DNA from: JBBUX01 sp037445775
GTDB taxonomy: Bacteria > Actinomycetota > Coriobacteriia > Anaerosomatales > PHET01
Direction of reading: 5' to 3'
DNA: 19,796 nt
Assembly (NCBI GenBank): GCA_037445775.1
Contig: JBBIJX010000031.1
Span: 1-19,796 of the forward strand
This document shows, one piece after another, positions 1 through 7,464 of this stretch. Under the pieces are notes generated by a model. That model saw only the letters and a list, made by a program, of their open reading frames with translations. It was not told the DNA's origin and made no database searches. The position numbers and the translations under genes are program-made. How positions within the stretch are numbered: position 1 is the stretch's first letter; each line of letters starts with the position of its first letter.

Positions 1-3000
1 GGCTCCTATCCCATCACCCAGGCAGACATCAACGCCGGGTCGGTCTCAAACGACGCGACCGTCACCGGCACGCCGCCTTCAGGCCCCGACGTCACCGACA
101 CGGCCAGAGACACCGTCACGCTCGGCGCCACCTCCTCGATCGTCGTCACCAAGCTCCGCACGTCCGAGCCCACCGTCACCGTCGGTGAGCTCGTGACGTG
201 GCGCATCGTCGTGAAGAACGAGGGCAACGCCACCTCGGCCAACGTCACCATCGAGGACTCGTGGACGGCCGGCGCCTTCACAGACGTCACGGCGACTCCG
301 GTCCCTGCGACACTCGTCGACGGCCGTGCCACCTTCGACCTCGGGACGCTCGCGCCGCATGCGACGCGAACGATCGACATCACGATGACGGCGGCGGCAG
401 TCGGTCGCCAGACGAACGCCGCGGCCTCCATCACGGAGCCGTCGAACACCTCGATCGCCGACGTCCTCGTGGGTGCGCCGCGCCTCGTCGTGACCAAGAC
501 CCGCACCACCGACGCCACGATCGCGCCTGACGCAGAGGTCACGTGGCGTATCGACGTCTACAACGCAGGCGACACAACCGCGACGCCGGTCACGCTCGAG
601 GACTCCTGGACGGCGGGTGCGCTCACGTTCGTCTCGTCGACCCTGCAGCCCAACAACGTGCCCACCTCCAACGTCGCGAGCTTCACGCTGCCGGCGATCG
701 CCCCGGACACGACGGCGACCGTCTCCATCACGACCAAGGCGGAAGCGTACCGTGGTACGGCAACCAACGTTGCCGTCGCCGTGACGCCGAAGCACCCGGA
801 CCCCGCCGGTGACTTCGATACCGTTCTCATCGGCGAGTCGGAAATCCTCGTCTCCAAGTCGCTGCGCACGACCGGTGACGTCATCGTTGGCGACCCCGTG
901 GCTTACCGGATAACCGTGAGTAACGTGGGCAACCTCGAGAGCCCATCGGTGACGATCGAGGACTCGTGGACCGCCGGCGCGTTCTCTTTCGTCTCCTCGA
1001 ATCCGGCGCACAACTGGGTTGAGCCGGACGGCAACCGCATGACCGTCATCCTCGGCGCCATCGAGCCAGCGGGCCAGCGCACCATCGATGTGACGCTCAC
1101 GGCGCTCGCCGCCGGCACACAGTGGAACTCCGCGTACTCGGTCACGACCCCGTCGACCACCGGAACGGTCGACGTGGAGGTTGGCGAGGCCGTCTCGGCA
1201 CTCGACATCACGAAGAAGCTCAAGAGCGCCGAGACGTCGCCGGTCGCCGTCAAGGAAGTCGCGACCTATACGGTGACGGTCACGAACTCCGGCAACACGC
1301 GCATCACCGCCGCCAAGATCGTCGACCGGTGGGACGCGGCGTTCGCAAGCTTCTCGGGCATCACGGCATCGGACTACACGCTCGGCACGGGCTTGACCAC
1401 GGTGACGGTACCGGTGACGCTTGACCCGAACGACGAGTACTCCTTCGACATCGGCCTGCGCATCGCCACGCGGCCCGAGAGCCGCGTGGCGACGAACCAC
1501 GCCTCAACCGCCGATGTGCGCGATCACCTCGACCGCCCGGTCGACACCGCCCAGGCGTTCGCGACCGTGGGCGTCCTCGACGCCGCTGCGGGCATCAAGG
1601 TCACCAAACGCTACGCGGAAGGCTACGGACAAGACGTTGTCGTCGGCCAGCCTATCGAGTTCGTGCTGTCCGTCGAGAACACCGGCTCGACTGCGGTCGA
1701 CGTCACACTGACCGACACGTGGAACAAGGCCTTCCTGGACTGGAACGGAACGAGCGGCTCGCCGAGCACGCTCACGTCTGAGAGCGTCACCTTCCAGAAG
1801 AACGGTCTCGCGCCCCGCGATACCTTCAGCGTGACCGTGAGCTACCTCGCCGTGGGCACCGGCGTGACCGAGAACCGCCTCTCTGTGACCGGCGTCGACG
1901 AGTACGGCGACCCCGTGAGCGGCACCGATGACGCGCCGGTTCGCGTCCTGCCTGCAGTCCCGCCGCAGCTGTCGCTCACGAAGCGACTCGTCGCGACCCA
2001 GGATCCGTTCGTCCAGGTGGACGGCGTCGCCCGCTATGAGATCGTCGTCCGCAACGATGGAGCGACGACTATCACCGCCGGCACGCTCGTCGACACGTGG
2101 GACCCTGCGCACCTGCAGTTCGCGCTCGCGAGCCCCGCTCCGCTGCCGCCAGGTGCCGTGGGAGGTACGGCGGCGTTCGGCCTGCCCGTTCCGCTGGCGC
2201 CGAGTGCGACGACCACTTACACACTCACGTTCAACGTCGCGGGACGGCCGGCGAGCGGGTTGGTCTACAACACCGCGCGCGTCTCGAACGCCGTCGACGA
2301 GTTCGACACGCGGGTCAACCAGGTGCAGGACAGCGAGTCACTGCGCGTCACCGCTCCGGGCGTCGCCGTCACGAAGGCGCTCGCGCCCTGGCAGCTCCCC
2401 ACCGCCGCCGTCGATGAGCCCGTGGCGTTCCGCATCACGGTGACAAACAGCGGCGACACGACGCTGCCGGCCGTGCCGCTGCGCGACACCTACGACGGAG
2501 CGGTGCTTGCATTCTCGGGTGCGAGCGTGCCACCTGCCTCGGCCTCGGGCGGCACCCTTGTGTGGAACTCGCTCGGTCAGCTTGCCCCGGGCGCGTCGGC
2601 CACGATCGACACGACCTTCACCGTAACCACGGTCCCCGCAGCCAAGAGCACCACCAACGTCGCGACGGCGAATCCCGGCACCGACGTCAACGGCGATCCG
2701 GTGGCACAGGCGAGCGCCTCTTCCGCCATCGCGCTCGTCACACCGAAAGTGAGTGTCGAGAAGCGTCTCGCGCCCGGCCAGCCGAGCACCGTGCTGTTCG
2801 GAGAGACGGTCAGCTTCGACGTCGTGGTGACGAACACGGGCGACACGACGCTCGGGACGGTGCCGCTCACCGACAAGTTCCCCGCAGGCCTCGCTTTCGG
2901 CGGCGCGTCGCTTGCCCCAGACAGCGTCGCGGGTGCGACGCTCACATGGAACGACATCACGACGGCGCTCGGCGATATCCCACCCGGTTCGTCGAAGACG

Positions 3001-4689
3001 TTGCGCCTGAACTTCTCCGCGCGCGACGTCGCAGGTACCATGACGAACTCCGTGGCCGTTCGCGGCGCGCGCGACCTTGCGAACCGTCTCGTGAAGGACG
3101 CCGAGTCCCAAGCGACCGTCGTCGTCACGGGGCCCGCAGTCCCGGTGCTCGTCAAGAGCGCGACGCCGGCACCGGAGACCATCATGATGCCGGGCGACAC
3201 GATCACGTACCGCCTGTCGTTCGAGAACACGACGTCGGTCGACATACCGAACGCCGTCATCAGAGACGTCGTGCCGGTCGAGGCGCGCTACCAGCTCGGG
3301 TCGCTCGAGCTTGACTACTTGGGTACCACGAAGTCGCTGACCGATGAGGCCGACTCCGACGCCGGTAGCTACACGTCGTCATCGCGGACGGTCGCCGTGA
3401 ACGTCGGCACGCTCAAGGCGGGTACGCGCGGCACGGTGACCTTCTCAGTGATGATCGAGCGCGCGGAGATCTCACGGCCCGGCGTGTTCAACACCTTCAC
3501 GTTGCAGAGCGTCGACGCGACGCCGTTCGTCTCGAACACCATCCGGCATCCGGTCGACCCGTTCGACATCACGAAGACCGCCGAGGACCTCAACGGTGGG
3601 CGCCTCATGCCGGGTGATGAGATCCTCTGGACGATACGCGTGGTGAACACCGGCCTCGTGCGGACGATCGACGTGGTCGTGACCGACAACATCCCCGCCG
3701 AGGTGACGTACGTCCGCGGCAGCATCACCGGCAGGGGGGCGGACGACTCCAATCCGCGCTCGCTCATGTGGCGTGTCGGCTCGCTGCCGGTGGGCGGCGA
3801 GGTGACGCTCACGTTCCTGACCACGGTGAATTCCGGTCTCGCGCGGGGCACCGAGATCCGGAACTTCGCCACCGTGCGGGCGGCGGGCGTCCCCGAGAAG
3901 AGCTCGGACGACCCGGACACTCAGGCCGCCGGCGACCCGACGATGGCGCGGACCGGCGACAACGACTGGATCTGGCTGCTCTCGGCGCTCGCGTTGCTGC
4001 TCGCGGGGGCGTTCGCCCTTGGGCGGAGCAGCCGCCGCAGAATCGACGAGGCGGGACTCACGTTCCGGGCACGGGACCGGGTCGCGGTCGAGCGCCGAGT
4101 GCTGGCGCGGTTTGCCGGGGTCGCGCTGCTGGTCGCGGCGCTCGTGGTTGGTCTTTGGGCAAACGTAGACGAGGTCCAGTACCGCGTTGGGCTCGCGGAC
4201 TCGCTCACGATGTGGGCGCCGCCGGCATCGCTCGGTGGGGCGCAGGCGGCCGTTGCCGCACCCGAGGGCGGCGTGCGCGCGTTCGACGCGGCACGCTCGA
4301 CGCGGAGCGGCGGCGCGAACCGCGTCGCGATTCACGAGATCGGCGTGGACATCCCCATCGGCGAGAACGAGAAGAGCGCGCTCGCACGCGGCGCCTGGCA
4401 CCAGCCCGGCAGTGCGACGCCCGACTCCGAGGGCAACATGGTGCTCGCCGGACACCGCCGCCGCGGCGTCTTCGGTCTCCTCCGCCACTTGGCGCCCGGT
4501 GACGAGATCGTTGTGACGTGGGAGGGTCAGACGTACCGCTATCGGGTGACTTCTCGCCGCACCGTCAAGCCTGCGGAGCGGACCGTCATCATGCGGGAGG
4601 GCGAGGATCGCCTCACGCTCTACACGTGCATCCCGCGCTTCCTGGGCGACAAGCGTGTTGTCGTGACGGCCGTGCCCACCGGGCAGTGA
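1..4689 (+). CDS. DUF11-repeat surface protein fused to a C-terminal class E-like sortase (5' partial)
   Basis: The frame is open from the first base, so the true start lies upstream; 1562 codons are visible. The end of one repeat is followed by ten full DUF11/CARDB-like beta-sandwich repeats of about 110-140 residues. Each opens with a [V/I]TK-type strand and contains a 'V-x-N-x-G-[N/D/S]-T' segment; repeats 1-3 share the wording EDSWTAGA and look recently duplicated. At 3943-3957 is MARTG, close to the LAXTG signal of class E sortases. It is followed by a hydrophobic helix (3967-4020) and RSSRRR, which together make a sorting signal. A charged loop and a second helix (about 4111-4164) lead into a sortase domain (about 4318-4686) with His (AGHR, 4453), Cys (LYTC, 4627) and Arg (4654). 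The predicted topology puts both the repeats and the sortase outside the cell. Repeat and sortase families are recognised with confidence; processing in cis is my inference. Confidence 0.9.
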   Translation, partial: GSYPITQADINAGSVSNDATVTGTPPSGPDVTDTARDTVTLGATSSIVVTKLRTSEPTVTVGELVTWRIVVKNEGNATSANVTIEDSWTAGAFTDVTATPVPATLVDGRATFDLGTLAPHATRTIDITMTAAAVGRQTNAAASITEPSNTSIADVLVGAPRLVVTKTRTTDATIAPDAEVTWRIDVYNAGDTTATPVTLEDSWTAGALTFVSSTLQPNNVPTSNVASFTLPAIAPDTTATVSITTKAEAYRGTATNVAVAVTPKHPDPAGDFDTVLIGESEILVSKSLRTTGDVIVGDPVAYRITVSNVGNLESPSVTIEDSWTAGAFSFVSSNPAHNWVEPDGNRMTVILGAIEPAGQRTIDVTLTALAAGTQWNSAYSVTTPSTTGTVDVEVGEAVSALDITKKLKSAETSPVAVKEVATYTVTVTNSGNTRITAAKIVDRWDAAFASFSGITASDYTLGTGLTTVTVPVTLDPNDEYSFDIGLRIATRPESRVATNHASTADVRDHLDRPVDTAQAFATVGVLDAAAGIKVTKRYAEGYGQDVVVGQPIEFVLSVENTGSTAVDVTLTDTWNKAFLDWNGTSGSPSTLTSESVTFQKNGLAPRDTFSVTVSYLAVGTGVTENRLSVTGVDEYGDPVSGTDDAPVRVLPAVPPQLSLTKRLVATQDPFVQVDGVARYEIVVRNDGATTITAGTLVDTWDPAHLQFALASPAPLPPGAVGGTAAFGLPVPLAPSATTTYTLTFNVAGRPASGLVYNTARVSNAVDEFDTRVNQVQDSESLRVTAPGVAVTKALAPWQLPTAAVDEPVAFRITVTNSGDTTLPAVPLRDTYDGAVLAFSGASVPPASASGGTLVWNSLGQLAPGASATIDTTFTVTTVPAAKSTTNVATANPGTDVNGDPVAQASASSAIALVTPKVSVEKRLAPGQPSTVLFGETVSFDVVVTNTGDTTLGTVPLTDKFPAGLAFGGASLAPDSVAGATLTWNDITTALGDIPPGSSKTLRLNFSARDVAGTMTNSVAVRGARDLANRLVKDAESQATVVVTGPAVPVLVKSATPAPETIMMPGDTITYRLSFENTTSVDIPNAVIRDVVPVEARYQLGSLELDYLGTTKSLTDEADSDAGSYTSSSRTVAVNVGTLKAGTRGTVTFSVMIERAEISRPGVFNTFTLQSVDATPFVSNTIRHPVDPFDITKTAEDLNGGRLMPGDEILWTIRVVNTGLVRTIDVVVTDNIPAEVTYVRGSITGRGADDSNPRSLMWRVGSLPVGGEVTLTFLTTVNSGLARGTEIRNFATVRAAGVPEKSSDDPDTQAAGDPTMARTGDNDWIWLLSALALLLAGAFALGRSSRRRIDEAGLTFRARDRVAVERRVLARFAGVALLVAALVVGLWANVDEVQYRVGLADSLTMWAPPASLGGAQAAVAAPEGGVRAFDAARSTRSGGANRVAIHEIGVDIPIGENEKSALARGAWHQPGSATPDSEGNMVLAGHRRRGVFGLLRHLAPGDEIVVTWEGQTYRYRVTSRRTVKPAERTVIMREGEDRLTLYTCIPRFLGDKRVVVTAVPTGQ

Positions 4690-4728
4690 GCGTGCCGCTC
4701 CGCGCGGAGAAGTCACGTCAGGATACGG

Positions 4729-4737
4729 TGCTAGAAT
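4729..4737 (+). promoter_or_regulatory. candidate extended -10 element
   Basis: TGCTAGAAT is an extended -10 type sequence 28 bp before the ATG at 4766. It sits in the loop of a short inverted repeat (CGGTG...CACCG). No convincing -35 is present, so this rests on the -10 match and position only. Confidence 0.35.
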
Positions 4738-4765
4738 CACCGAACGGGAATCGCCCGAGGGAGTG

Positions 4766-4993
4766 ATGTTGGGCGCACACGATCCCAGGAAGCGGCCGAA
4801 CCGGCGACTCTACATCGAGAAGCTCCGGCGCATGACACCGGAGGAGCGTCTCATGAAGGCGCTGGAGTTGACGGATGAGGTGCGCGAACTTACACGAGCG
4901 GGGATACGAGCTCAACTCCCGCGAGCCACCGATGACGCGCTTGAGCGGTTACTCGTTCGGAGGATCATGCGGTGTCACAGGCACAGCTGCTGA
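4766..4993 (+). CDS. small helical hypothetical protein ending in an RCH motif
   Basis: This 75-residue protein is highly charged, with a core reading TPEERLMKALELTDEVREL followed by a second amphipathic helix and the ending RRIMRCHRHSC. From memory, short bacterial proteins with a TPEERL helix and an RCHN-type tail occur directly upstream of nucleotidyltransferase-like genes; here too the next reading frame starts inside its 3' end. No enzymatic motif is visible, so no function is assigned. A purine-rich GAGGGAG lies immediately upstream. GTG at 4763 and the ATG at 4832 (MTPEER) are alternative starts, and the last would match how I recall such proteins beginning. Confidence 0.55.
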   Translation: MLGAHDPRKRPNRRLYIEKLRRMTPEERLMKALELTDEVRELTRAGIRAQLPRATDDALERLLVRRIMRCHRHSC

Positions 4994-5127
4994 TCGACGC
5001 GGTCGATGCTCTCGATGGCGTCGGCGTCGGCGCGTATCGGCGCCACGGAAGAGCCGCTTCGCGGGTGATCCGAGTTCCTGGGAGTGCCTGCGTCGCGAAA
5101 GCGGCCAGAAGGCGCCGCGTGCGGTAG
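4972..5127 (+). pseudogene. remnant of a nucleotidyltransferase-like gene
   Basis: A 51-codon frame starts at GTG 4972, overlapping the 3' end of the upstream small gene by 22 bp, and stops at 5125. Its start (VSQAQLLIDAVDALDGVGV) and the following AYRRHGRAASRVIRVPGS resemble the opening of minimal nucleotidyltransferases, where a helix leads to Y-x-x-TGS-x-A-S-x-x-YG-x-PR-[S/T]. Key positions are changed (TGS to HGR, YG to IR), and the frame then runs into arginine-rich sequence and a stop before the catalytic D-x-D. The overlap looks like a once-coupled gene pair whose second member has decayed. The identification depends on remembered family patterns and could be wrong. Confidence 0.4.
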
Positions 5128-5233
5128 GCGCGGCGGGTACCGAAGGGATGCTTCCCGGGAAGAAAGCGCGGTTTGCACCGCGTGAAGCGGGTATGTTACC
5201 TTGTGCGTCCGCCGAACAGGCGCAACCGAACAT

Positions 5234-5310
<77 letters not shown>

Positions 5311-5319
5311 AGAGAATCG

Positions 5320-5351
5320 CAGGTCCGTCGCGTGAAGCGCCGGACCTGTTT
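5320..5351 (+). terminator. intrinsic terminator after tRNA-fMet
   Basis: CAGGTCCG (5320-5327) pairs perfectly with CGGACCTG (5341-5348) around a 13-nt loop and is followed by TTT. It begins 10 bp after the tRNA CCA end. It also lies just past the stop of the convergent vapC gene and may block read-through both ways. Confidence 0.65.
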
Positions 5352-5365
5352 GCTGCTACGACCAG

Positions 5366-5794
5366 CTACGCGAGGAGGCGCACCGCGCAGTCGCGCACAC
5401 GCGCCTGTGCCCGGTCCGCCGTCACGAGTTCGCATTGCAGCATCGTCGCGAGCGCTGGGAAGAGCGCGTCGTAGATCGTCAAGCGGTGCTTACGGGCGAG
5501 GCGGGCTGCGTCTGAGAGCAGCGCGGAGTCCCACGCGGGGAAGACGATCTCACTCTGCGCGAGACCGTCGGCTGCGACGGCGAGCTGTTCGGCGGTTACG
5601 CTTCTCCGGCATCCGAGCGCGTTGAGCACCTCCGCCGGGAGGTGTGCTGGGGCGACCAGCGTCAGGCGCCCGGCCGCGTGGTCGGTGAACAGCGACAGCG
5701 CCGCCTCAATCGATGATTCATCCTCGGCACAGAACCACTTGAACGCGACGGAACTGTCGACGCAGACCAGATTGGCGAGAGGTCTTCGGCTCAT
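5366..5794 (-). CDS. vapC: VapC-type PIN-domain toxin ribonuclease
   Basis: This is a 142-residue single PIN domain, the usual length for VapC toxins, which are Mg-dependent RNases that cut tRNA or rRNA when their antitoxin is lost. The four acidic metal-binding residues are in place: D13 (VDSSVAFKW), E55 (PAEVLNAL), D109 (IYDALFPALA) and D127 (VTADR). The ATG at 5794 overlaps the stop of the upstream RHH gene as ATGA, which is why I chose it; GTG at 5806 would add four residues. The pair is transcribed from upstream of 6066, with the antitoxin first. No disabling change is visible. The RNA target cannot be read from sequence. Confidence 0.9.
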   Translation of the reverse strand: MSRRPLANLVCVDSSVAFKWFCAEDESSIEAALSLFTDHAAGRLTLVAPAHLPAEVLNALGCRRSVTAEQLAVAADGLAQSEIVFPAWDSALLSDAARLARKHRLTIYDALFPALATMLQCELVTADRAQARVRDCAVRLLA

Positions 5795-6066
5795 GGCTTG
5801 TCCCACCGTGGTTCGCTATCGCGCAGCTCGCGGATGACCTTGCCTGCGCCCGGCGCACCGACACTGGGCGCGACGGAGCGCATCTTCTCAAGCACACGTG
5901 CCAGCCGCTCCGAGCGGGCTCGGGCGGCCTCCGCCTCGTCGATGGTGGCGGCGTAGTGGGCAGCTGCGTCTCTGAGGAAGCCACTGCGCGTGGTGCCCAT
6001 CACAGCCGCCCTCGCATCGATTTCCTCGATCACCTCATCGGGCATCGATATGTTGATCTTCGTCAT
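5791..6066 (-). CDS. vapB: ribbon-helix-helix antitoxin (VapB-like)
   Basis: The protein has 91 residues. Residues 1-40 (MTKINISMPDEVIEEIDARA onward) form a CopG/RHH fold: a beta strand for DNA contact, then helix-turn-helix ending FLRDAAAHY. The C-terminal half, helical then Gly/Pro-rich and ending EPRWDKP, would wrap the PIN toxin. The stop overlaps the toxin start by 4 bp, indicating translational coupling. Such antitoxins usually bind their own promoter, and an inverted GGTATA repeat lies 20-45 bp upstream. The ribosome-binding site is weak. Confidence 0.85.
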   Translation of the reverse strand: MTKINISMPDEVIEEIDARAAVMGTTRSGFLRDAAAHYAATIDEAEAARARSERLARVLEKMRSVAPSVGAPGAGKVIRELRDSEPRWDKP

Positions 6067-6085
6067 GCTCGGCACTTTCGCGGTG

Positions 6086-6111
6086 GGTATAGTGGTAGGT
6101 ATAAGTATACC
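6086..6111 (-). promoter_or_regulatory. putative autoregulatory operator of the minus-strand TA pair
   Basis: On the plus strand GGTATA occurs at 6086-6091 and again at 6098-6103, 12 bp apart. The second copy forms a perfect inverted repeat with TATACC at 6106-6111 (2-bp spacer). RHH repressors typically bind such short half-sites in series. On the minus strand the region also contains TATACT (6109-6104), a possible -10, so bound antitoxin would cover the promoter. No clear -35 was found. Confidence 0.55.
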
Positions 6112-6190
6112 CACAATCGCTCGTGCCGTCGCGAAGATTGCGGTCCAGCAGGGCAGCCAGCAGGGCGAGCACGGCGATGTCTTCAGCCGG

Positions 6191-6628
6191 CTACTCGCAA
6201 TAGACGCGCACCTTCTCGCCGTCCTTGCCGTTGACGTTGATCTCCATCTCGCGCAGGGCTGAGACGAGCTCGTCGATGTCCTCCGGCTTGAAGTTGTTGA
6301 AGTCGATCGACATGCCGTGCTCCGACATCGAGCGGTTGATCTCGTCCATCGCCTGCGGCGGAATGAGCGACGTGAGCTTGAGTCCTGAGCGCACCAGAGC
6401 AAGCGGCACCTTCACGTCGACCTTGTCGCCCTCGAGGCTGTCGACCCTGACGTAGAGGTACTTCGGCAGCGCGTTGAGCAGCGGATTCGGATCTCCCTTG
6501 ATGACAGGCTCGGTCGCTGCCGATGCGGTCGCGCGCGTCTCGAGCGCGTCGAGCAGGGCGTCGGCCTCGTCAGCAGTGATCTTGCCCTCGGCGAGCATAG
6601 CGAGGATCCTCTTGCGGTCTTCACTCAT
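6191..6628 (-). CDS. SHOCT-like domain protein (YvlB/LiaX N-terminal type)
   Basis: The protein has 145 residues. Residues 1-30 (MSEDRKRILAMLAEGKITAD onward) form the short two-helix SHOCT-like module found at the N terminus of YvlB/LiaX-like proteins. A flexible Ala/Thr linker follows, then a beta-rich region starting KYLYVRVDSLEGDKVDVKVP and ending in an EDIDELVSALREMEINV helix. No membrane segment or signal is present, so it is likely cytosolic or at the inner membrane face. It is the last gene of a three-gene operon with a DUF2089 regulator and a small membrane protein. Related proteins are linked to envelope stress control; that role is inferred. The ATG at 6628 is favoured because GGAAGG lies 9 nt upstream; a TTG at 6634 is possible. 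Confidence 0.75.
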   Translation of the reverse strand: MSEDRKRILAMLAEGKITADEADALLDALETRATASAATEPVIKGDPNPLLNALPKYLYVRVDSLEGDKVDVKVPLALVRSGLKLTSLIPPQAMDEINRSMSEHGMSIDFNNFKPEDIDELVSALREMEINVNGKDGEKVRVYCE

Positions 6629-6650
6629 CCTCAAGCACCTTCCTTCTTCT

Positions 6651-6947
6651 TCAGCGGATCGTGATGTCGACGAACGTGCGTCCGTCGCGGACGCGGATGG
6701 TCGTGTCCTTCGTATCGCCCAGCAGGGCGAGTGTGCGCACGATGAGCACGCTGTAGTGGTGGTAGCGCTGGCCGGCGAGCCAGAGCGCGACGTCGACGAT
6801 CGCCGCGATCAGGAGCGGGAGCGCCAGCAACAGCGCCATGAGCGGCCACAGCAGGAACAGCGGCAGCCACAGGCGCACGGGGCGGCGGTCGGGCTCGGCC
6901 ACGTGTACACGCGCCACCATCGGAGGCATCGGTATCGGCATCGTCAT
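6651..6947 (-). CDS. small membrane protein of the DUF2089 operon
   Basis: The protein has 98 residues. A proline/methionine-rich N terminus is followed by a long hydrophobic stretch at about 26-60 (LWLPLFLLWPLMALLLALPL onward) that can form two tight helices. A soluble C-terminal tail ends RVRDGRTFVDITIR. The start overlaps the stop of the DUF2089 gene as ATGA, and the SHOCT-like gene starts 22 bp after its stop, so the three are co-transcribed. I recognise no enzymatic motif. The context suggests a membrane partner for the regulator and the SHOCT-like protein. Confidence 0.75.
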   Translation of the reverse strand: MTMPIPMPPMVARVHVAEPDRRPVRLWLPLFLLWPLMALLLALPLLIAAIVDVALWLAGQRYHHYSVLIVRTLALLGDTKDTTIRVRDGRTFVDITIR

Positions 6948-7333
6948 CGCCCGAGCCTCTCGACCGCCTCGTCCGGGGTGATCTCGCCGCGCTCGAGCAG
7001 GGCGAGCACGTCGTCGGCCGGGCCCGGTACATCGTGCGGTGCGGGCTCCGCCTGCCGCTTGACGTCGACCACGAGCCGGAGCTGGTCGGCGATGCGGTTC
7101 AGCCGGTTCTTCACGGTGGGATAACTGATGCCGAACGAGCGCTCCATGTCCTTGATCGAGCCGTGGTTGCGCACGAACTCCGCGACGAAGACCTGGTCCT
7201 CGTAGCGCAGCCGCGCGAGCGGAGGGAGCTCGAACTCGCCTTCCAGCGCGATCCCGTTCGGCAGCCGGACACTCGTGACGGTGAACGGACGCTCGCCGGT
7301 CAGGTCTGTCAGCTCGTGCCATTCGTTGCTCAC
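6944..7333 (-). CDS. DUF2089-family regulator lacking the zinc ribbon
   Basis: The protein has 129 residues. The central part, LPPLARLRYEDQVFVAEFVR then GSIKDMERSFGISYPTVKNR (about 37-81), is the helix-turn-helix core of DUF2089. The last 25 residues (DDVLALLERGEITPDEAVER) form a SHOCT-like two-helix motif similar to that of the third gene of this operon. As I know the family, DUF2089 proteins usually start with a Cys-rich zinc ribbon; here the first 36 residues contain no Cys. The GTG start has an excellent AGGAGGTG site. The gene heads a three-gene operon and lies divergent to a TA pair. The operator-like repeats at its promoter fit autoregulation, which is inferred. Confidence 0.8.
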   Translation of the reverse strand: MSNEWHELTDLTGERPFTVTSVRLPNGIALEGEFELPPLARLRYEDQVFVAEFVRNHGSIKDMERSFGISYPTVKNRLNRIADQLRLVVDVKRQAEPAPHDVPGPADDVLALLERGEITPDEAVERLGR

Positions 7334-7366
7334 GATGGTTCACCTCCTAGAGGGTTAGCAAGAGGC

Positions 7367-7416
7367 AGTATTCCCTAAGAGGTCAAGAAAATCAAGTATG
7401 ACCTCAAGAAAATCAA
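7367..7416 (-). promoter_or_regulatory. promoter of the DUF2089 operon with two 13-bp direct repeats
   Basis: On the minus strand TTGATT (7395-7390), a 17-bp spacer and AATACT (7372-7367) make a plausible sigma-70-type promoter. It would give a leader of about 25 nt that includes the AGGAGGTG site. The 13-mer TCAAGAAAATCAA (plus strand) occurs exactly twice, at 7383-7395 and 7404-7416, offset by 21 bp or two helical turns. The promoter-proximal copy contains the -35. GAGGTCA (7378-7384) and TGACCTC (7399-7405) also form an inverted repeat. Confidence 0.6.
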
Positions 7417-7464
7417 CATTGAGATCGGGACTGAGACGGTATCAACGAGGGAGCTGTGCGCCAG

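Noticed and set aside
79..1500. Long minus-strand frame of 473 codons inside the DUF11 gene
   Set aside because: Its translation is extremely rich in Arg, Asp and Gly with no domain pattern. It is the usual antisense shadow of a high-GC gene, and the plus strand has clear repeats.
3472..4740. Minus-strand frame of 422 codons across the sorting signal and sortase
   Set aside because: The composition is biased and arginine/proline-rich, no start signal is convincing, and the plus-strand sortase motifs explain the conservation.
5990..6262. Plus-strand frame antisense to the antitoxin with a hydrophobic stretch resembling a membrane helix
   Set aside because: It overlaps the RHH antitoxin, its operator and the SHOCT-like gene's 3' end, lacks a good start site, and the hydrophobic run is what the complement of this sequence would give by chance.
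5791..6402. A 203-codon minus-strand frame as a longer antitoxin
   Set aside because: The part before residue 113 is arginine/serine-rich shadow sequence of the SHOCT-like gene; the RHH domain begins cleanly at the ATG at 6066.
7383..7416. The two 13-bp repeats as the start of a CRISPR array
   Set aside because: There are only two copies, they are too short, the 8-bp gap is too small for a spacer, and no cas genes are present. A regulatory site fits better.
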